A stretch of DNA of 64,000 bases from Agaribacillus aureus (lineage in GTDB: Bacteria > Bacteroidota > Bacteroidia > Cytophagales > Cyclobacteriaceae). Numbering within the stretch: the stretch's first letter is position 1; every line of letters begins with the position of its first letter. The notes under the pieces are model-generated. The model was not told where the DNA came from and ran no database searches. It saw only the letters and a program-made list of their open reading frames with translations. The stretch covers positions 834,716-898,715 of the forward strand of contig JAUJEB010000004.1 in NCBI GenBank assembly GCA_030442055.1, written 5' to 3'. This document shows positions 27,801 to 36,403 of the stretch, piece by piece. The position numbers and the translations under genes are program-made.

Positions 27801-28277
27801 CTATAAGGCTGCGATGCAATCCATCTCGACCAATGAATCACCGGGTACGCCACCATAAGTAGCCACGGTAGTACGCACCGGCGGGTTCGGGCCAAAGCGA
27901 CCACGAAAGACTTCGTTCATGCCATGGTAATCTGCCAGGTCGTGAAGATATACGTTCACCTTCAGCACTTTTTCCATGGAAGAGCCATTTTTGACCAACT
28001 CTTTTTCCAGCTCTTTCAGCACGTGATCTGTATGTGACTTGATGTCGCCTTCAAAGTGCGCGCCTTTGCCCGCGATGTAGAGCGTATTTCCGTGCTTAAC
28101 GGCGCCGGAAAATAGTGGTATCTTCTGGTCATCGGTGACAATTTCTCCCACCACTTTTTTTTCCGGGTATTCGGGGTCACCGTGATCGGCGGCTTTTACC
28201 ACCCCAACGCCCAAAGCAGCCAACACCGTGGCGCCAACTTTTTTAAAGATTGATCTTCGCGAACTTAATTTTTCCAT
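27801..28277 (-). CDS. Tat-exported RidA-family protein
   Basis: Second RidA-family protein of the operon. The ATG at 28277 is preferred over the upstream TTG; it gives MEKLSSRRSIFKK, a good twin-arginine signal followed by a hydrophobic helix (VLAALGVGVV). The RidA domain follows with TLYIAGKGAHF, VLKVNVYLHDLADYHGMNEVFRGRF and PVRTTVATY, where the Arg (residue 138 counted from the TTG) is the conserved carboxylate-binding residue. It should hydrolyse 2-imino or 2-enamino acids to 2-keto acids in the periplasm. It lies between the RraA-like aldolase gene and the PLP lyase gene. Confidence 0.87.
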   Translation of the reverse strand: MEKLSSRRSIFKKVGATVLAALGVGVVKAADHGDPEYPEKKVVGEIVTDDQKIPLFSGAVKHGNTLYIAGKGAHFEGDIKSHTDHVLKELEKELVKNGSSMEKVLKVNVYLHDLADYHGMNEVFRGRFGPNPPVRTTVATYGGVPGDSLVEMDCIAAL

Positions 28278-28327
28278 AATTAACAATATTTTGATTAATG
28301 AATAACTTCATAAAAGTGTTACAAATA

Positions 28328-29257
28328 CTACCAGGTTCTCTTTTTTAGTAACTCCTGGATCTGAGCCTTGGGTACCGGCAAATCATCTATATGATCTTTC
28401 AGCCACTTGGAAAAGTCTTTCTCAATTTCAGCTGACCATTTACTATCGATCTGACCCGGCGTATATTTACCTTCCTTTAACCTGGTGATCCCAAACAAAT
28501 CCCGGAGTCTTATCACTTCGGAGGTAACCACCACCTTTTCTGCCAGATGTGCTGGAATGAATACAACACCTTCCCTTTTTGCCACCACAATATCGCCTGG
28601 CAACACCGTGGCGGCGCCCATTCTGATCGGCACGTTGAGTCCTGAAAGCATTACCTCCTGCAAAAACGAAGGATGCCAACCTTTTACGAAAGCATTGAAG
28701 CCCTCGATCTCGGCCAATCCCTCCAAATCTCTGCTCGAAGCATTAAAAACAACTCCATTACCCGATTTGGCAAAAATGGAATTTCCCAGGTTATCGCCAA
28801 TAAGTGTACCGTCTACAATTTTCCCAAATCCATCGGCCACGTAAACATCTCCCTTGGAAAGCATATCAATGGGCCAGGAATTAGTATTTCCTATGCGTCC
28901 TTCTTTTTCACCTCTTTGCTTAATTTGATCAGCCACGTCGGGCCTGTTAGGCATGTATTGGGCGGTCAAGGCGCGGCCAACCACGGCAACCTCCTCATGG
29001 ATCGGTTGCCAATTGCCTTCGAACTGGTTATGAAAACCTTCATTTCGCAAAACACCCCATACCTCTTCGATGGTTACATGATGCATTCTTTCCACGATAT
29101 CATCAGGCACCTTCGGCCGTCCATCGGGGAAGCGTTCACCTTCCCATTTGGCGGTGAGAAATATCATCTCCTCCCGGGATATGGTTTGAGCGAGAACGGT
29201 AGCGCCTGCCATTAAAAAAATTATTAAAATAAGTGCGGTACGTTGTGCTTTCATCAT
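28328..29257 (-). CDS. Exported RraA-family (HMG aldolase-like) protein
   Basis: A 309-residue protein with a Sec signal (LILIIFLMAGATVLAQ) and the RraA/HMG-aldolase fold: LIGDNLGNSIFAKSGNGVVF, with Asp155, and NASSRDLEGL, with the conserved Arg176-Asp177 pair that in the aldolases binds the keto acid and the divalent metal. Catalytic members cleave 4-hydroxy-2-keto acids to pyruvate plus an aldehyde. Both N- and C-terminal extensions make it longer than the usual 160-220 residues. In the operon context cleavage of a 2-keto-3-deoxy sugar acid is plausible; RNase E inhibition, the namesake role, is not since it is exported. Confidence 0.83.
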   Translation of the reverse strand: MMKAQRTALILIIFLMAGATVLAQTISREEMIFLTAKWEGERFPDGRPKVPDDIVERMHHVTIEEVWGVLRNEGFHNQFEGNWQPIHEEVAVVGRALTAQYMPNRPDVADQIKQRGEKEGRIGNTNSWPIDMLSKGDVYVADGFGKIVDGTLIGDNLGNSIFAKSGNGVVFNASSRDLEGLAEIEGFNAFVKGWHPSFLQEVMLSGLNVPIRMGAATVLPGDIVVAKREGVVFIPAHLAEKVVVTSEVIRLRDLFGITRLKEGKYTPGQIDSKWSAEIEKDFSKWLKDHIDDLPVPKAQIQELLKKRTW

Positions 29258-29309
29258 TTGGTAAGTTATGAATAATAAATGTTTTTTTTAATTGGTTAAT
29301 CAGACCTGG

Positions 29310-30551
29310 CTATTCGTCCCAGGCCAGACTGGAAATCCCGTTCAGGTCCCAAACAACTTTGCCTGCCTTGATAGTTAATTCACAGACCAGCTTTTTATCT
29401 CCATCCATGCGAAACCCTTTGGTATCCACAAAACCAAATTTTCCTTTTTCCAATTTCAAAACGGCCACGTCGGCTATACCTTCGGGGCTCAGGTGTCCTA
29501 ATTCCGGTCTATTTATGACTTTAGCAGGATTAAAAGTGGTTTGGGCCACTACCTCCTGAACTGTCAGGCCCATGTTTAAAAATTTGGACATTACATTGGT
29601 GATATCTTTCATGCCTGCATTCATGCTGCCTGTGTGCAGGTCCGTGCTGATGGTGTTTGGTTTTAGCCCTTGTTCGATGGCCGGCACAGCCTGTTTAAAT
29701 AAAAAACTTCCGCCACCATGCCCTACATCAAAGATGATTCCTCGTTGTTGTGCTTTGAGTGCAAAGGGTTCCAGCTTGCCATTTTCATCCACTACGGGCA
29801 TCCGGCCGTTAACGTGGGCGTAGGCGTGGGTGAAAATATCTCCAGGGCGCAGCTTTTCCATAAATAAAGTTTCAAGTGACAGGGGAGGTTGATGGCCGCC
29901 GAAATCAACCATTACAGGAATATTCGCCAATTCTCCAGCCTTCACAGCCTGCTCGACCGGCGTCCATTCGCCGCCCTGATAATGCGCTACCTTAACTCCT
30001 ACAATATACTGTGGAAAGGATTTGGCTTCCATGGCGGTTAGTCTACCGTCCATATCCGGCAGGTTTTGTTCGGTAGCTCCACCTTTCATCCCGGCACCAA
30101 CGATATTTATAAAGCACAATACCCGCGTTTTAGAATTATCAATCACTTGTTGCTTAAAGGTTTTAAAATTCCGCCACCCCGCTCCTCCGGCATCTACAAT
30201 GGTGGTCACGCCTGAACGGAAACTGAATCCATCCGGTGGCAAAGCCGAGAAGCTGTTGCTAAGGTAGCCGTATGCTTTCGTACCAAAAAAGTTATGAGCA
30301 TGGAGGTCAATCAATCCGGGCACTACGTAGGATCCTTTAACATGGATGACCTTTTCCACATTGGCTACCGGAATATTGGGGGCCACCGCTACTATTTTTC
30401 CTTCGGTCAAAGCTACATCCATGATGCCATCGATATTGTTTTTAGGATCAATGACATGCCCTCCCTTCAACAGGATCTCTACCGGCGGTTGCGCCATCGC
30501 GCCAAGGAAAGAGCAGCCAATGAATAAGATTAATAGGGTAAGCTTTTTCAT
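29310..30551 (-). CDS. Exported COG3964-type amidohydrolase/deacetylase
   Basis: Binuclear metal amidohydrolase of 413 residues with a Sec signal (LLILFIGCSFLGAMAQ). Metal ligands are HAH (His84, His86), the lysine to be carboxylated Lys187 (VGVKVAHY), histidines at 220-246 (FTHAYAHVNG) and Asp304 (STDLHTG). It belongs to the family found beside DgaE-like PLP enzymes in Firmicutes and enterobacteria, where members deacylate small hydroxy or amino acids. Here a role in removing the N-acetyl group from an amino-sugar acid before the PLP lyase is inferred. Normally cytoplasmic; export is unusual. Confidence 0.85.
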   Translation of the reverse strand: MKKLTLLILFIGCSFLGAMAQPPVEILLKGGHVIDPKNNIDGIMDVALTEGKIVAVAPNIPVANVEKVIHVKGSYVVPGLIDLHAHNFFGTKAYGYLSNSFSALPPDGFSFRSGVTTIVDAGGAGWRNFKTFKQQVIDNSKTRVLCFINIVGAGMKGGATEQNLPDMDGRLTAMEAKSFPQYIVGVKVAHYQGGEWTPVEQAVKAGELANIPVMVDFGGHQPPLSLETLFMEKLRPGDIFTHAYAHVNGRMPVVDENGKLEPFALKAQQRGIIFDVGHGGGSFLFKQAVPAIEQGLKPNTISTDLHTGSMNAGMKDITNVMSKFLNMGLTVQEVVAQTTFNPAKVINRPELGHLSPEGIADVAVLKLEKGKFGFVDTKGFRMDGDKKLVCELTIKAGKVVWDLNGISSLAWDE

Positions 30552-30607
30552 GCTGTGTTATTAATATTTAAAACATAGAATCTCGTTTTATAAGTCACCG
30601 GCAATTT

Positions 30608-31534
30608 TTATTGCCGCATCGCCCATTCCCTGCCGGGGTGCTCTGCCCGAAATGATTCGAGGCTGCCCCTGTCCTGCAAAGTGACGTAACAGGTTTTACC
30701 ATCATCACCCCCAAAGGTAATATTGGAAGGTTTTTTACCTGTCAGCTGAATTTCCTGCAACAGTTTCCCGTCCGGCGAGACCATGGCGACTGTTCCCTTA
30801 CCATGGCGGGTAATATAAATGTTCCCTTCCACGTCACAGCGCATGCCGTCCATACCAAAATCCTCGAAACGGATCAAAAGCCTTTTACCTGATATTTCCC
30901 CGGAAGGCGACAAGTCATAAGCCCATACATTGCGCTGAACGCTTTCATTGACATACAATGTTTTTTCATCCGGACTTAATTCAAGGCCATTGGTAGTACC
31001 CATATCCGCCTCCAGCAAAACGAGTGACCGGTCATTATCTACACGCCAGAGGTTACCGGTACCTTCCTGCCAGTTGGGATCGCTGGCGTAAAGCGTTCCG
31101 TTGCTGCTGATCGCTAAATCGTTGGGTTGATTCATACTGTCTCCGTGGACATAGACATCAATTGATTTAGATATGACATCAATTTTCAAGACATTATGAC
31201 CTGTATAATCGGCTACAAACATGTTGCCTTTATTATCCAACCGGATCCCATTTCCGATACTTCCCTCCGGCAGGTCCGCAAAGAGACTGCTTTTACCCTC
31301 CTGGTTTACAATACCTATAGTTCCCTGCTTCTGAAAGTTAACAACATAAATGTTGCCATCCGAATCAGTTGCAGGCCCTTCAATGCCGGAGGTGAATTCT
31401 TCCGGTATTGTAAAATCACTGCTCTTGTATACTGCTTCTCCTTCCTCATTATTTACCTTGCCCGATTGACAGCCCCATAACAAAAACAGTAGTAATAATC
31501 TAATAAAGTCCCTCTTAACCATATTGAAATCCAA
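30608..31534 (-). CDS. SMP-30/gluconolactonase-family lipoprotein
   Basis: A 308-residue six-bladed beta-propeller lactonase of the SMP-30/gluconolactonase/LRE family with a lipobox LLWGC (Cys22). The metal ligands of the family can be placed: Glu52 (SGIEGPA), Asn138 (NQPNDLA), Asn182 (TTNGLELSPDE) and Asp229 (FGMDGMRCD). Such enzymes open aldono-lactones. It is encoded 45 bases after a PQQ-type sugar dehydrogenase, the enzyme class that makes aldono-lactones, so the two should act one after the other in the periplasm. Confidence 0.88.
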   Translation of the reverse strand: MDFNMVKRDFIRLLLLFLLWGCQSGKVNNEEGEAVYKSSDFTIPEEFTSGIEGPATDSDGNIYVVNFQKQGTIGIVNQEGKSSLFADLPEGSIGNGIRLDNKGNMFVADYTGHNVLKIDVISKSIDVYVHGDSMNQPNDLAISSNGTLYASDPNWQEGTGNLWRVDNDRSLVLLEADMGTTNGLELSPDEKTLYVNESVQRNVWAYDLSPSGEISGKRLLIRFEDFGMDGMRCDVEGNIYITRHGKGTVAMVSPDGKLLQEIQLTGKKPSNITFGGDDGKTCYVTLQDRGSLESFRAEHPGREWAMRQ

Positions 31535-31579
31535 TGCCCTGAATGTTTAGATTGAAAAATAATTTAGCATATTTTAAGT

Positions 31580-33337
31580 CTATTGTGTAGAAGTCCTTAC
31601 CTGCTTCACTTCTTCTTCCGAAACAGCACTTGCTTCATTCCCAAAATTTTGTCTTATATAAGTTAAAATACTTGCCACTTCATCATCCGGAAGAAAGCTA
31701 TGTTGCGGCATGACGCTGTTGTATGGTTTCCCGTTTACCTCGATCCCACCTTCCAAACCATTCAGTACTACCTTGATCAATCTTTCTTTATCTCCGGTAA
31801 CCCAATCCGTGTCCCGGAGGGGTGGATATCTGCCCGACGCACCTTTGCCATTTCTTTGATGACAGATGCCGCAGTATTGAAAATACAATGCTTCTCCCGT
31901 ATTTGCCAGTATTTTCAGCAAGTTATCTTGTTGTTCGTCCGGGGTTTTTATGTTTGGTTGCTGTTTTCGTTTTTCCATGGCGGCCAGTTGTTTTTCGCCA
32001 AAAGTATCCTTGTCCCCTCTAAAAGTCACCTTCCATACTTTTCCCTTTTCCGTCTCGCTAAGATACAATGAACCGTCAGGTCCCATGGCCAAGCCCATGG
32101 GCCGGTATACCGCATCGCTTACATTAACAATTGTATCTACTTGTGCAAATCCATCGGCAAACACTTCCCACTCACCGGTTGGCGCCCCGTCTTTAAAGGG
32201 TATGAAGGCTACAAAATAGCCCGATTGTGGATAGGGCGCCCGGATGGTAGAGCCATGGAAAGCCACAAATGCTCCGTTTTTATATCGCGCCGGAAACTGG
32301 TCTCCGGTATAAAACAATAAGCCATTAGGTGCCCAGTGGCCTGGAAAACCCATGATGGGCAGGTCATAGTCACTGCACCTTCCGATCGAGTCGCCATCAC
32401 CACCATACTCCGGTGCCAGTACTTTCTTTTCCTGCAATTGATCGTAATAACAGTAAGGCCATCCAAAATCAGTTCCCTCAGTGACTTTCAGAAACTCCTC
32501 CGAGGGAAGCATGGCGCTCTCCCAGGCAGTGTACAGGTTGGGGAATAACCTTAAAAGATCGTCGCGGCCGTGCATCACAAGGTACAGGTTATCATCCTGG
32601 TCATTCCAGTCCATACAAATCATACTTCTGATCCCCGAAGCAAAACGCGTCCCATCCTTCTGTGTTTGCCCGGTCTTATTGGCATCAAAACGCCATACGC
32701 CGGCATGATGCTCCAGCTGCGGACAAGGATCCAGGCCAGGTTGTCCAGGGGTTCTTTTGGGTTCCTGACAGGCATTTGACGGTGCGCCAAACGGCACATA
32801 AAGGTTGCCTTCCTTGTCAAAAGCTATTGGCTTGCCATTGTGCTCATGATCGCCATGTTCGTGGTCATCCAGTACAATTAACTCCAGCTCACTGTCAGGG
32901 ACTAATTTTTCAGGATTTAAGCGGTACCGGTACACTGCTAATTCGGTACTAAAGTATAAGTAGCCATTGTAAACCTCTACCGCCGTTTGAAACCCCCAAT
33001 TGCCTTTATGCTCATATACACCAAATCTTTTAACAATATCAGCCCTTCCGTCGCCATCGGTATCTCTGAGCGCTGCAATACCGCCATCTTCAAAAGAATA
33101 TCTTAGCTTGACATAAACATCACCATTTTCATTGACGGTTATTTCCCTCGCCTTTCCTTGGAGGCTGTCCACTACCACCACGGCCTCAAAATCCTCGGGA
33201 ATGAAAAGACCGCCTGTCGAGTAGCTTGGTGTCGCCTGGCTACACCCCATCAAAAAAAAACAATTAGAGAGAATAATCAGCGGGAAAATCCCGGAGAAGG
33301 CACGGTCTTTTTTTTGAGGCTTATGGTTAGTCTTCAT
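31580..33337 (-). CDS. PQQ-type sugar dehydrogenase fused to cytochrome c, lipoprotein
   Basis: First gene of the ten-gene operon, 585 residues. Lipobox FLMGC (Cys32), then a beta-propeller of the soluble glucose/sorbosone dehydrogenase type (FASGIRSMICMDWNDQ, TDFGWPYCYYD, PNGLLFYTGDQFP, RPMGLAMGPDGSLYLSE), then a C-terminal cytochrome c domain with heme motif CGICH (Cys489, Cys492, His493) and likely axial Met543 (NSVMPQH). It would oxidise the aldehyde carbon of a sugar and pass electrons through its own heme. Whether PQQ is bound cannot be shown from sequence. Operator D lies 159 bases upstream. Confidence 0.87.
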   Translation of the reverse strand: MKTNHKPQKKDRAFSGIFPLIILSNCFFLMGCSQATPSYSTGGLFIPEDFEAVVVVDSLQGKAREITVNENGDVYVKLRYSFEDGGIAALRDTDGDGRADIVKRFGVYEHKGNWGFQTAVEVYNGYLYFSTELAVYRYRLNPEKLVPDSELELIVLDDHEHGDHEHNGKPIAFDKEGNLYVPFGAPSNACQEPKRTPGQPGLDPCPQLEHHAGVWRFDANKTGQTQKDGTRFASGIRSMICMDWNDQDDNLYLVMHGRDDLLRLFPNLYTAWESAMLPSEEFLKVTEGTDFGWPYCYYDQLQEKKVLAPEYGGDGDSIGRCSDYDLPIMGFPGHWAPNGLLFYTGDQFPARYKNGAFVAFHGSTIRAPYPQSGYFVAFIPFKDGAPTGEWEVFADGFAQVDTIVNVSDAVYRPMGLAMGPDGSLYLSETEKGKVWKVTFRGDKDTFGEKQLAAMEKRKQQPNIKTPDEQQDNLLKILANTGEALYFQYCGICHQRNGKGASGRYPPLRDTDWVTGDKERLIKVVLNGLEGGIEVNGKPYNSVMPQHSFLPDDEVASILTYIRQNFGNEASAVSEEEVKQVRTSTQ

Positions 33338-33788
33338 TTTAAGGTTCAGAAAAATATTTTTGAAATCACCTGATTTTCAAAACTTCCTTCTGTATTTATT
33401 TCGTTTTCCAGCCAGAATGTTAGAAAATACAGAGAGCACCAGTTAAATATTAAAATCTAAGGAATATAAGTTAATTATTCCGCAATTCAAATAATTTGTT
33501 CACGAACACATTAGCCCCAAAACTAAAAATTAGAATTTATGGTACTTTATTGATATTTTTTTTACTCAAGCGGGTAATGGCCGGAACCAGGTATTAAAAA
33601 AACCTAAAAGTCCGGATTGATTCACACCTGTAGGGGCTATTTTTTTCGAATATCCGGGTTGATGAAAAGTTAAAAAATCCTTTATAACACGTACAGATGG
33701 TTACCGCTGTCTCACAGTGGGAAGATATCAAAAGCAGAAATCAGCCATTAGTAAAGCTTCAGTCAATGAAATCTTTACCGGCCAACGA
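33338..33788. other. Intergenic region with operator D
   Basis: This 451-base AT-rich stretch separates the ten-gene operon from the end of the DUF1080 gene. It carries operator D and must hold the operon promoter. No ORF or clear terminator was recognised. Confidence 0.6.
33497..33510. promoter_or_regulatory. Operator D (LacI-type palindrome)
   Basis: TGTTCACGAACACA fits the locus operator with one change in the left half (TGTT for TGTG) and an intact GAACACA right half. The central 12 bases TGTTCACGAACA are a near-perfect palindrome. It lies upstream of the dehydrogenase gene that heads the ten-gene operon. Confidence 0.62.
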
Positions 33789-34655
33789 TCAATAGATACA
33801 TTTTGTATTGTCAGACTTCAGGTAATAGCTTTTATAATTTTTAGCTTTTTCATCGGTACACCCGCATAGGTCCAGTACCTCTATTTTTTTGAAATCTATT
33901 GGATGTGTTTCTGCCTGAATGGCAATATATCCCATGCCTAACGGCCCGGTCAGGCTTGCTTTTTCAGGGATCAATCCCGAAACATTGCCGCCATCTACCA
34001 AAGGTTTGGTATAGGTTAATACTGGTGTACCGCCAACTATGTGCTGTAGTATTGAATCACCAAGTACCAATGCCTCTACCTCCACCCACTGATCTCCGTG
34101 GAAGGTTTCAGAAGTTGAACTAATGCAGTGAGGTGTAAAAAGGGTATCGGCAAAGTGCACATTAGTACCCGGAGTGCATAAGTTGGCCGTAGGCCGCGAA
34201 CCTTCACCGCCTCCACCCAGAAGTTGCATTTCCAGTGATATGGGAAAATCCTGGTTCAATCCCATGCTTTCCGGAGATTGGGAGTGAAGCATGAAACCAT
34301 TGTTTCGAAAAGCCCATCCGGGACCTCCCTTGACCTGGTCTTCAACAAAGCGGTAGGTGGCTTTGAGGCGATAATGTGAAAACTCCTGGTTGTAAAACAA
34401 GTGGCCAAACTCTCTGTTGACAAAGCTGTCATATTCATGATAACGAACTTTCAGTAAACTATCCTCTACCTTAAAAGTATTTTTATAATTCATGCCAAGT
34501 TCATATCCATTAAACTTGACCGACCAATTATCAATATCCTGACCATTAAACAGTTGGATCCATTCCTCCTGATCCGGATCGTTGTTTTGCGACGTGGAAC
34601 AATTAAAAAGTAATGCGCTGCTTACAAAAAGTATTAATACCTGAAGTTTATACAT
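33789..34655 (-). CDS. DUF1080 lipoprotein (3-keto-glycoside hydrolase type)
   Basis: Exported lipoprotein (LLFNC, Cys19) of 288 residues with the DUF1080 concanavalin-like fold (EEWIQLFNGQDIDNWSVKFNG, GHLFYNQEFSHYRLKATYRF, NNGFMLHSQSP, ISLEMQLLGGGG). Some members hydrolyse 3-keto-disaccharides. The C-terminus carries CGCTDEKAKNY and ends KCIY, a form of the Cys-Thr-Asp...Asn-Tyr...Cys motif common at the ends of Bacteroidota surface proteins. It is 9 bases from the sulfatase gene, so it is certainly in the same operon, which starts with nagB. Confidence 0.83.
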   Translation of the reverse strand: MYKLQVLILFVSSALLFNCSTSQNNDPDQEEWIQLFNGQDIDNWSVKFNGYELGMNYKNTFKVEDSLLKVRYHEYDSFVNREFGHLFYNQEFSHYRLKATYRFVEDQVKGGPGWAFRNNGFMLHSQSPESMGLNQDFPISLEMQLLGGGGEGSRPTANLCTPGTNVHFADTLFTPHCISSTSETFHGDQWVEVEALVLGDSILQHIVGGTPVLTYTKPLVDGGNVSGLIPEKASLTGPLGMGYIAIQAETHPIDFKKIEVLDLCGCTDEKAKNYKSYYLKSDNTKCIY

Positions 34656-34664
34656 ATTATTTTT

Positions 34665-36227
34665 TTAGTTTAATAGCTGTTGCGGATATGGCACCGGTGT
34701 GCCGGTTGATTTCAGCGATGGCATCTGGGCATTGCATTCCTGCAGGTAGGCAGTTAATACTGCTGCCAGCTCAGTGGCTTTGCCGGGATTTTCTTCCGCT
34801 AAATTGACAGATTCTCCAATATCATTTTTCAAATTAAAAAGCTCAACCCGTTGATCCATATGATAGTATATATATTTCCAATCACCTAATCGAACTGCGC
34901 TAAAAGCGCCAATTCCAGGCCCTGTAGGGCCCCATTGATTGGGATAATGCCAAAACAATGGCCGTTGTGCTGTCTGCCCGGATTCATTATTTTTCAAAAG
35001 ATAAACAAAACTTTCGCCATCTACCTGCTGTACAGGCTGGTAATTTTCGACGCCCGCCATCTCCAGAATGGTGGGGTAAAAATCTTCAATAATCAGATAA
35101 TTATCATTTACCGTCTGAGGTTGAACTACGCCCGGCCATTTTACGATCATAGGTTCGCGTATCCCGCCTTCATGGATCGAGCCTTTGCCACTGGATAAGG
35201 GTTTGTTGTGTGTATGTTTCTCCCCTCCCCTGGCCACGGCGCTTAGTCCGCCGTTATCGGACATAAACATAATAATAGTATTATCCTGTATGTTTTTTGT
35301 CTCCAAGTAGTCCATCAGGTTACCTAAACTTTTGTCCATTCCCTCTACCAAAGTAGCATAGCTTGCCTCAATGGAATCAAGGCCCATATCGAGATAGGGT
35401 TGTAAAAATCTTTTATCAGCCATGATGGGTGTGTGAACCGCATAAAGGGACATGTACAGAAAAAACGGTTGCTTTTCATTTACGGGCTTGTCCAGCGCTG
35501 CCACAGCCTCTTGCGTGAGCGCTTCGGTAAGAAATATATCCTGGCCATGATATTTATCCAGACCCGGCACAGGCCATGGCGAGCCTTCAAACGCAGCTGT
35601 GTTGCCAAAATTTTCCATGCCTAAATAACTTTTGGGTGCTCCCGCCGCATGTCCTGCAATGTTCACATCAAACCCCACATTTAACGGGTTTTCTGCCGGT
35701 GTGCCGATTGCGCCCAAATGCGCTTTTCCAACATGAATGGTATGATAGCCGGCACCCTGTAACAAATACGGAAAGGCATTGGCATAAACTGCATGGTCCA
35801 ATGTTGAATCGGGGGTCATACCATTTACATTCCAATAGGGAAAATCAAGAGTTGCGTGCCCTGTCTCCATGGGCTGCAATTTATCTTTGTATAAAGTCCA
35901 GTTGGTAACACGATGACGGGCGGCATTCATGCCGGTCATCAGACTAATGCGGGTGGGTGAGCATACGGGTGTTGCGTAAGCCTGGGTAAATTTCATGCCC
36001 TCCGCAGCCAACCTTTCCATGTTAGGTGTACGGTAGCGCTGATTAAAAGCCGTCCTTTCTTTCCAGAATGGAACTGAAGTATCCTGCCATCCCATGTCAT
36101 CAACAAAAAATAAAATAATATTAGGAGCTTGCCTGGACTGTTTGTCAGCATCGGGCTTGCAAGCTACCAACATCATTATGGCCAAAACGCAAGCGCCCTG
36201 GCAAAACTTTCCGGGTATCATAGTCAT
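34665..36227 (-). CDS. S1-family sulfatase lipoprotein (second)
   Basis: Second formylglycine-dependent sulfatase of the locus, 520 residues. Lipobox MMLVAC (Cys23), metal-binding start IILFFVDDMGWQD, maturation motif C-S-P-T-R (Cys89-Arg93), then HVGKAHLG and FMSDNGGLSA. It differs in the active-site surroundings from the sulfatase at 20098 (C-A-P-A-R), so the two probably attack different sulfate positions. It sits in the operon nagB-ROK-sulfatase-DUF1080, linking desulfation with amino-sugar phosphate metabolism. Confidence 0.92.
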   Translation of the reverse strand: MTMIPGKFCQGACVLAIMMLVACKPDADKQSRQAPNIILFFVDDMGWQDTSVPFWKERTAFNQRYRTPNMERLAAEGMKFTQAYATPVCSPTRISLMTGMNAARHRVTNWTLYKDKLQPMETGHATLDFPYWNVNGMTPDSTLDHAVYANAFPYLLQGAGYHTIHVGKAHLGAIGTPAENPLNVGFDVNIAGHAAGAPKSYLGMENFGNTAAFEGSPWPVPGLDKYHGQDIFLTEALTQEAVAALDKPVNEKQPFFLYMSLYAVHTPIMADKRFLQPYLDMGLDSIEASYATLVEGMDKSLGNLMDYLETKNIQDNTIIMFMSDNGGLSAVARGGEKHTHNKPLSSGKGSIHEGGIREPMIVKWPGVVQPQTVNDNYLIIEDFYPTILEMAGVENYQPVQQVDGESFVYLLKNNESGQTAQRPLFWHYPNQWGPTGPGIGAFSAVRLGDWKYIYYHMDQRVELFNLKNDIGESVNLAEENPGKATELAAVLTAYLQECNAQMPSLKSTGTPVPYPQQLLN

Positions 36228-36403
36228 ACGTGTTTAGGTATTTTCATAGGTCAGATCCCAGTTATCAGGACCATGTGCTAATCATAGATTTTTGATGAAT
36301 TTGAGTTAAAAGCCCCTGATTTTCCCGCTAAATATATGGTAGTTCCAGGCTATAAACTAATCACAACCATTTTTTTTAGTTTTCCTGCGGGGACTATGTG
36401 CTA

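Noticed and set aside
28673..29215. 180-codon frame opposite the RraA-family gene
   Set aside because: Antisense shadow; the RraA reading has signal peptide and family motifs.
28328..29257. RraA-family protein as RNase E inhibitor
   Set aside because: It has a Sec signal and an aldolase-like arginine-aspartate pair, so a cytoplasmic RNase role does not fit.
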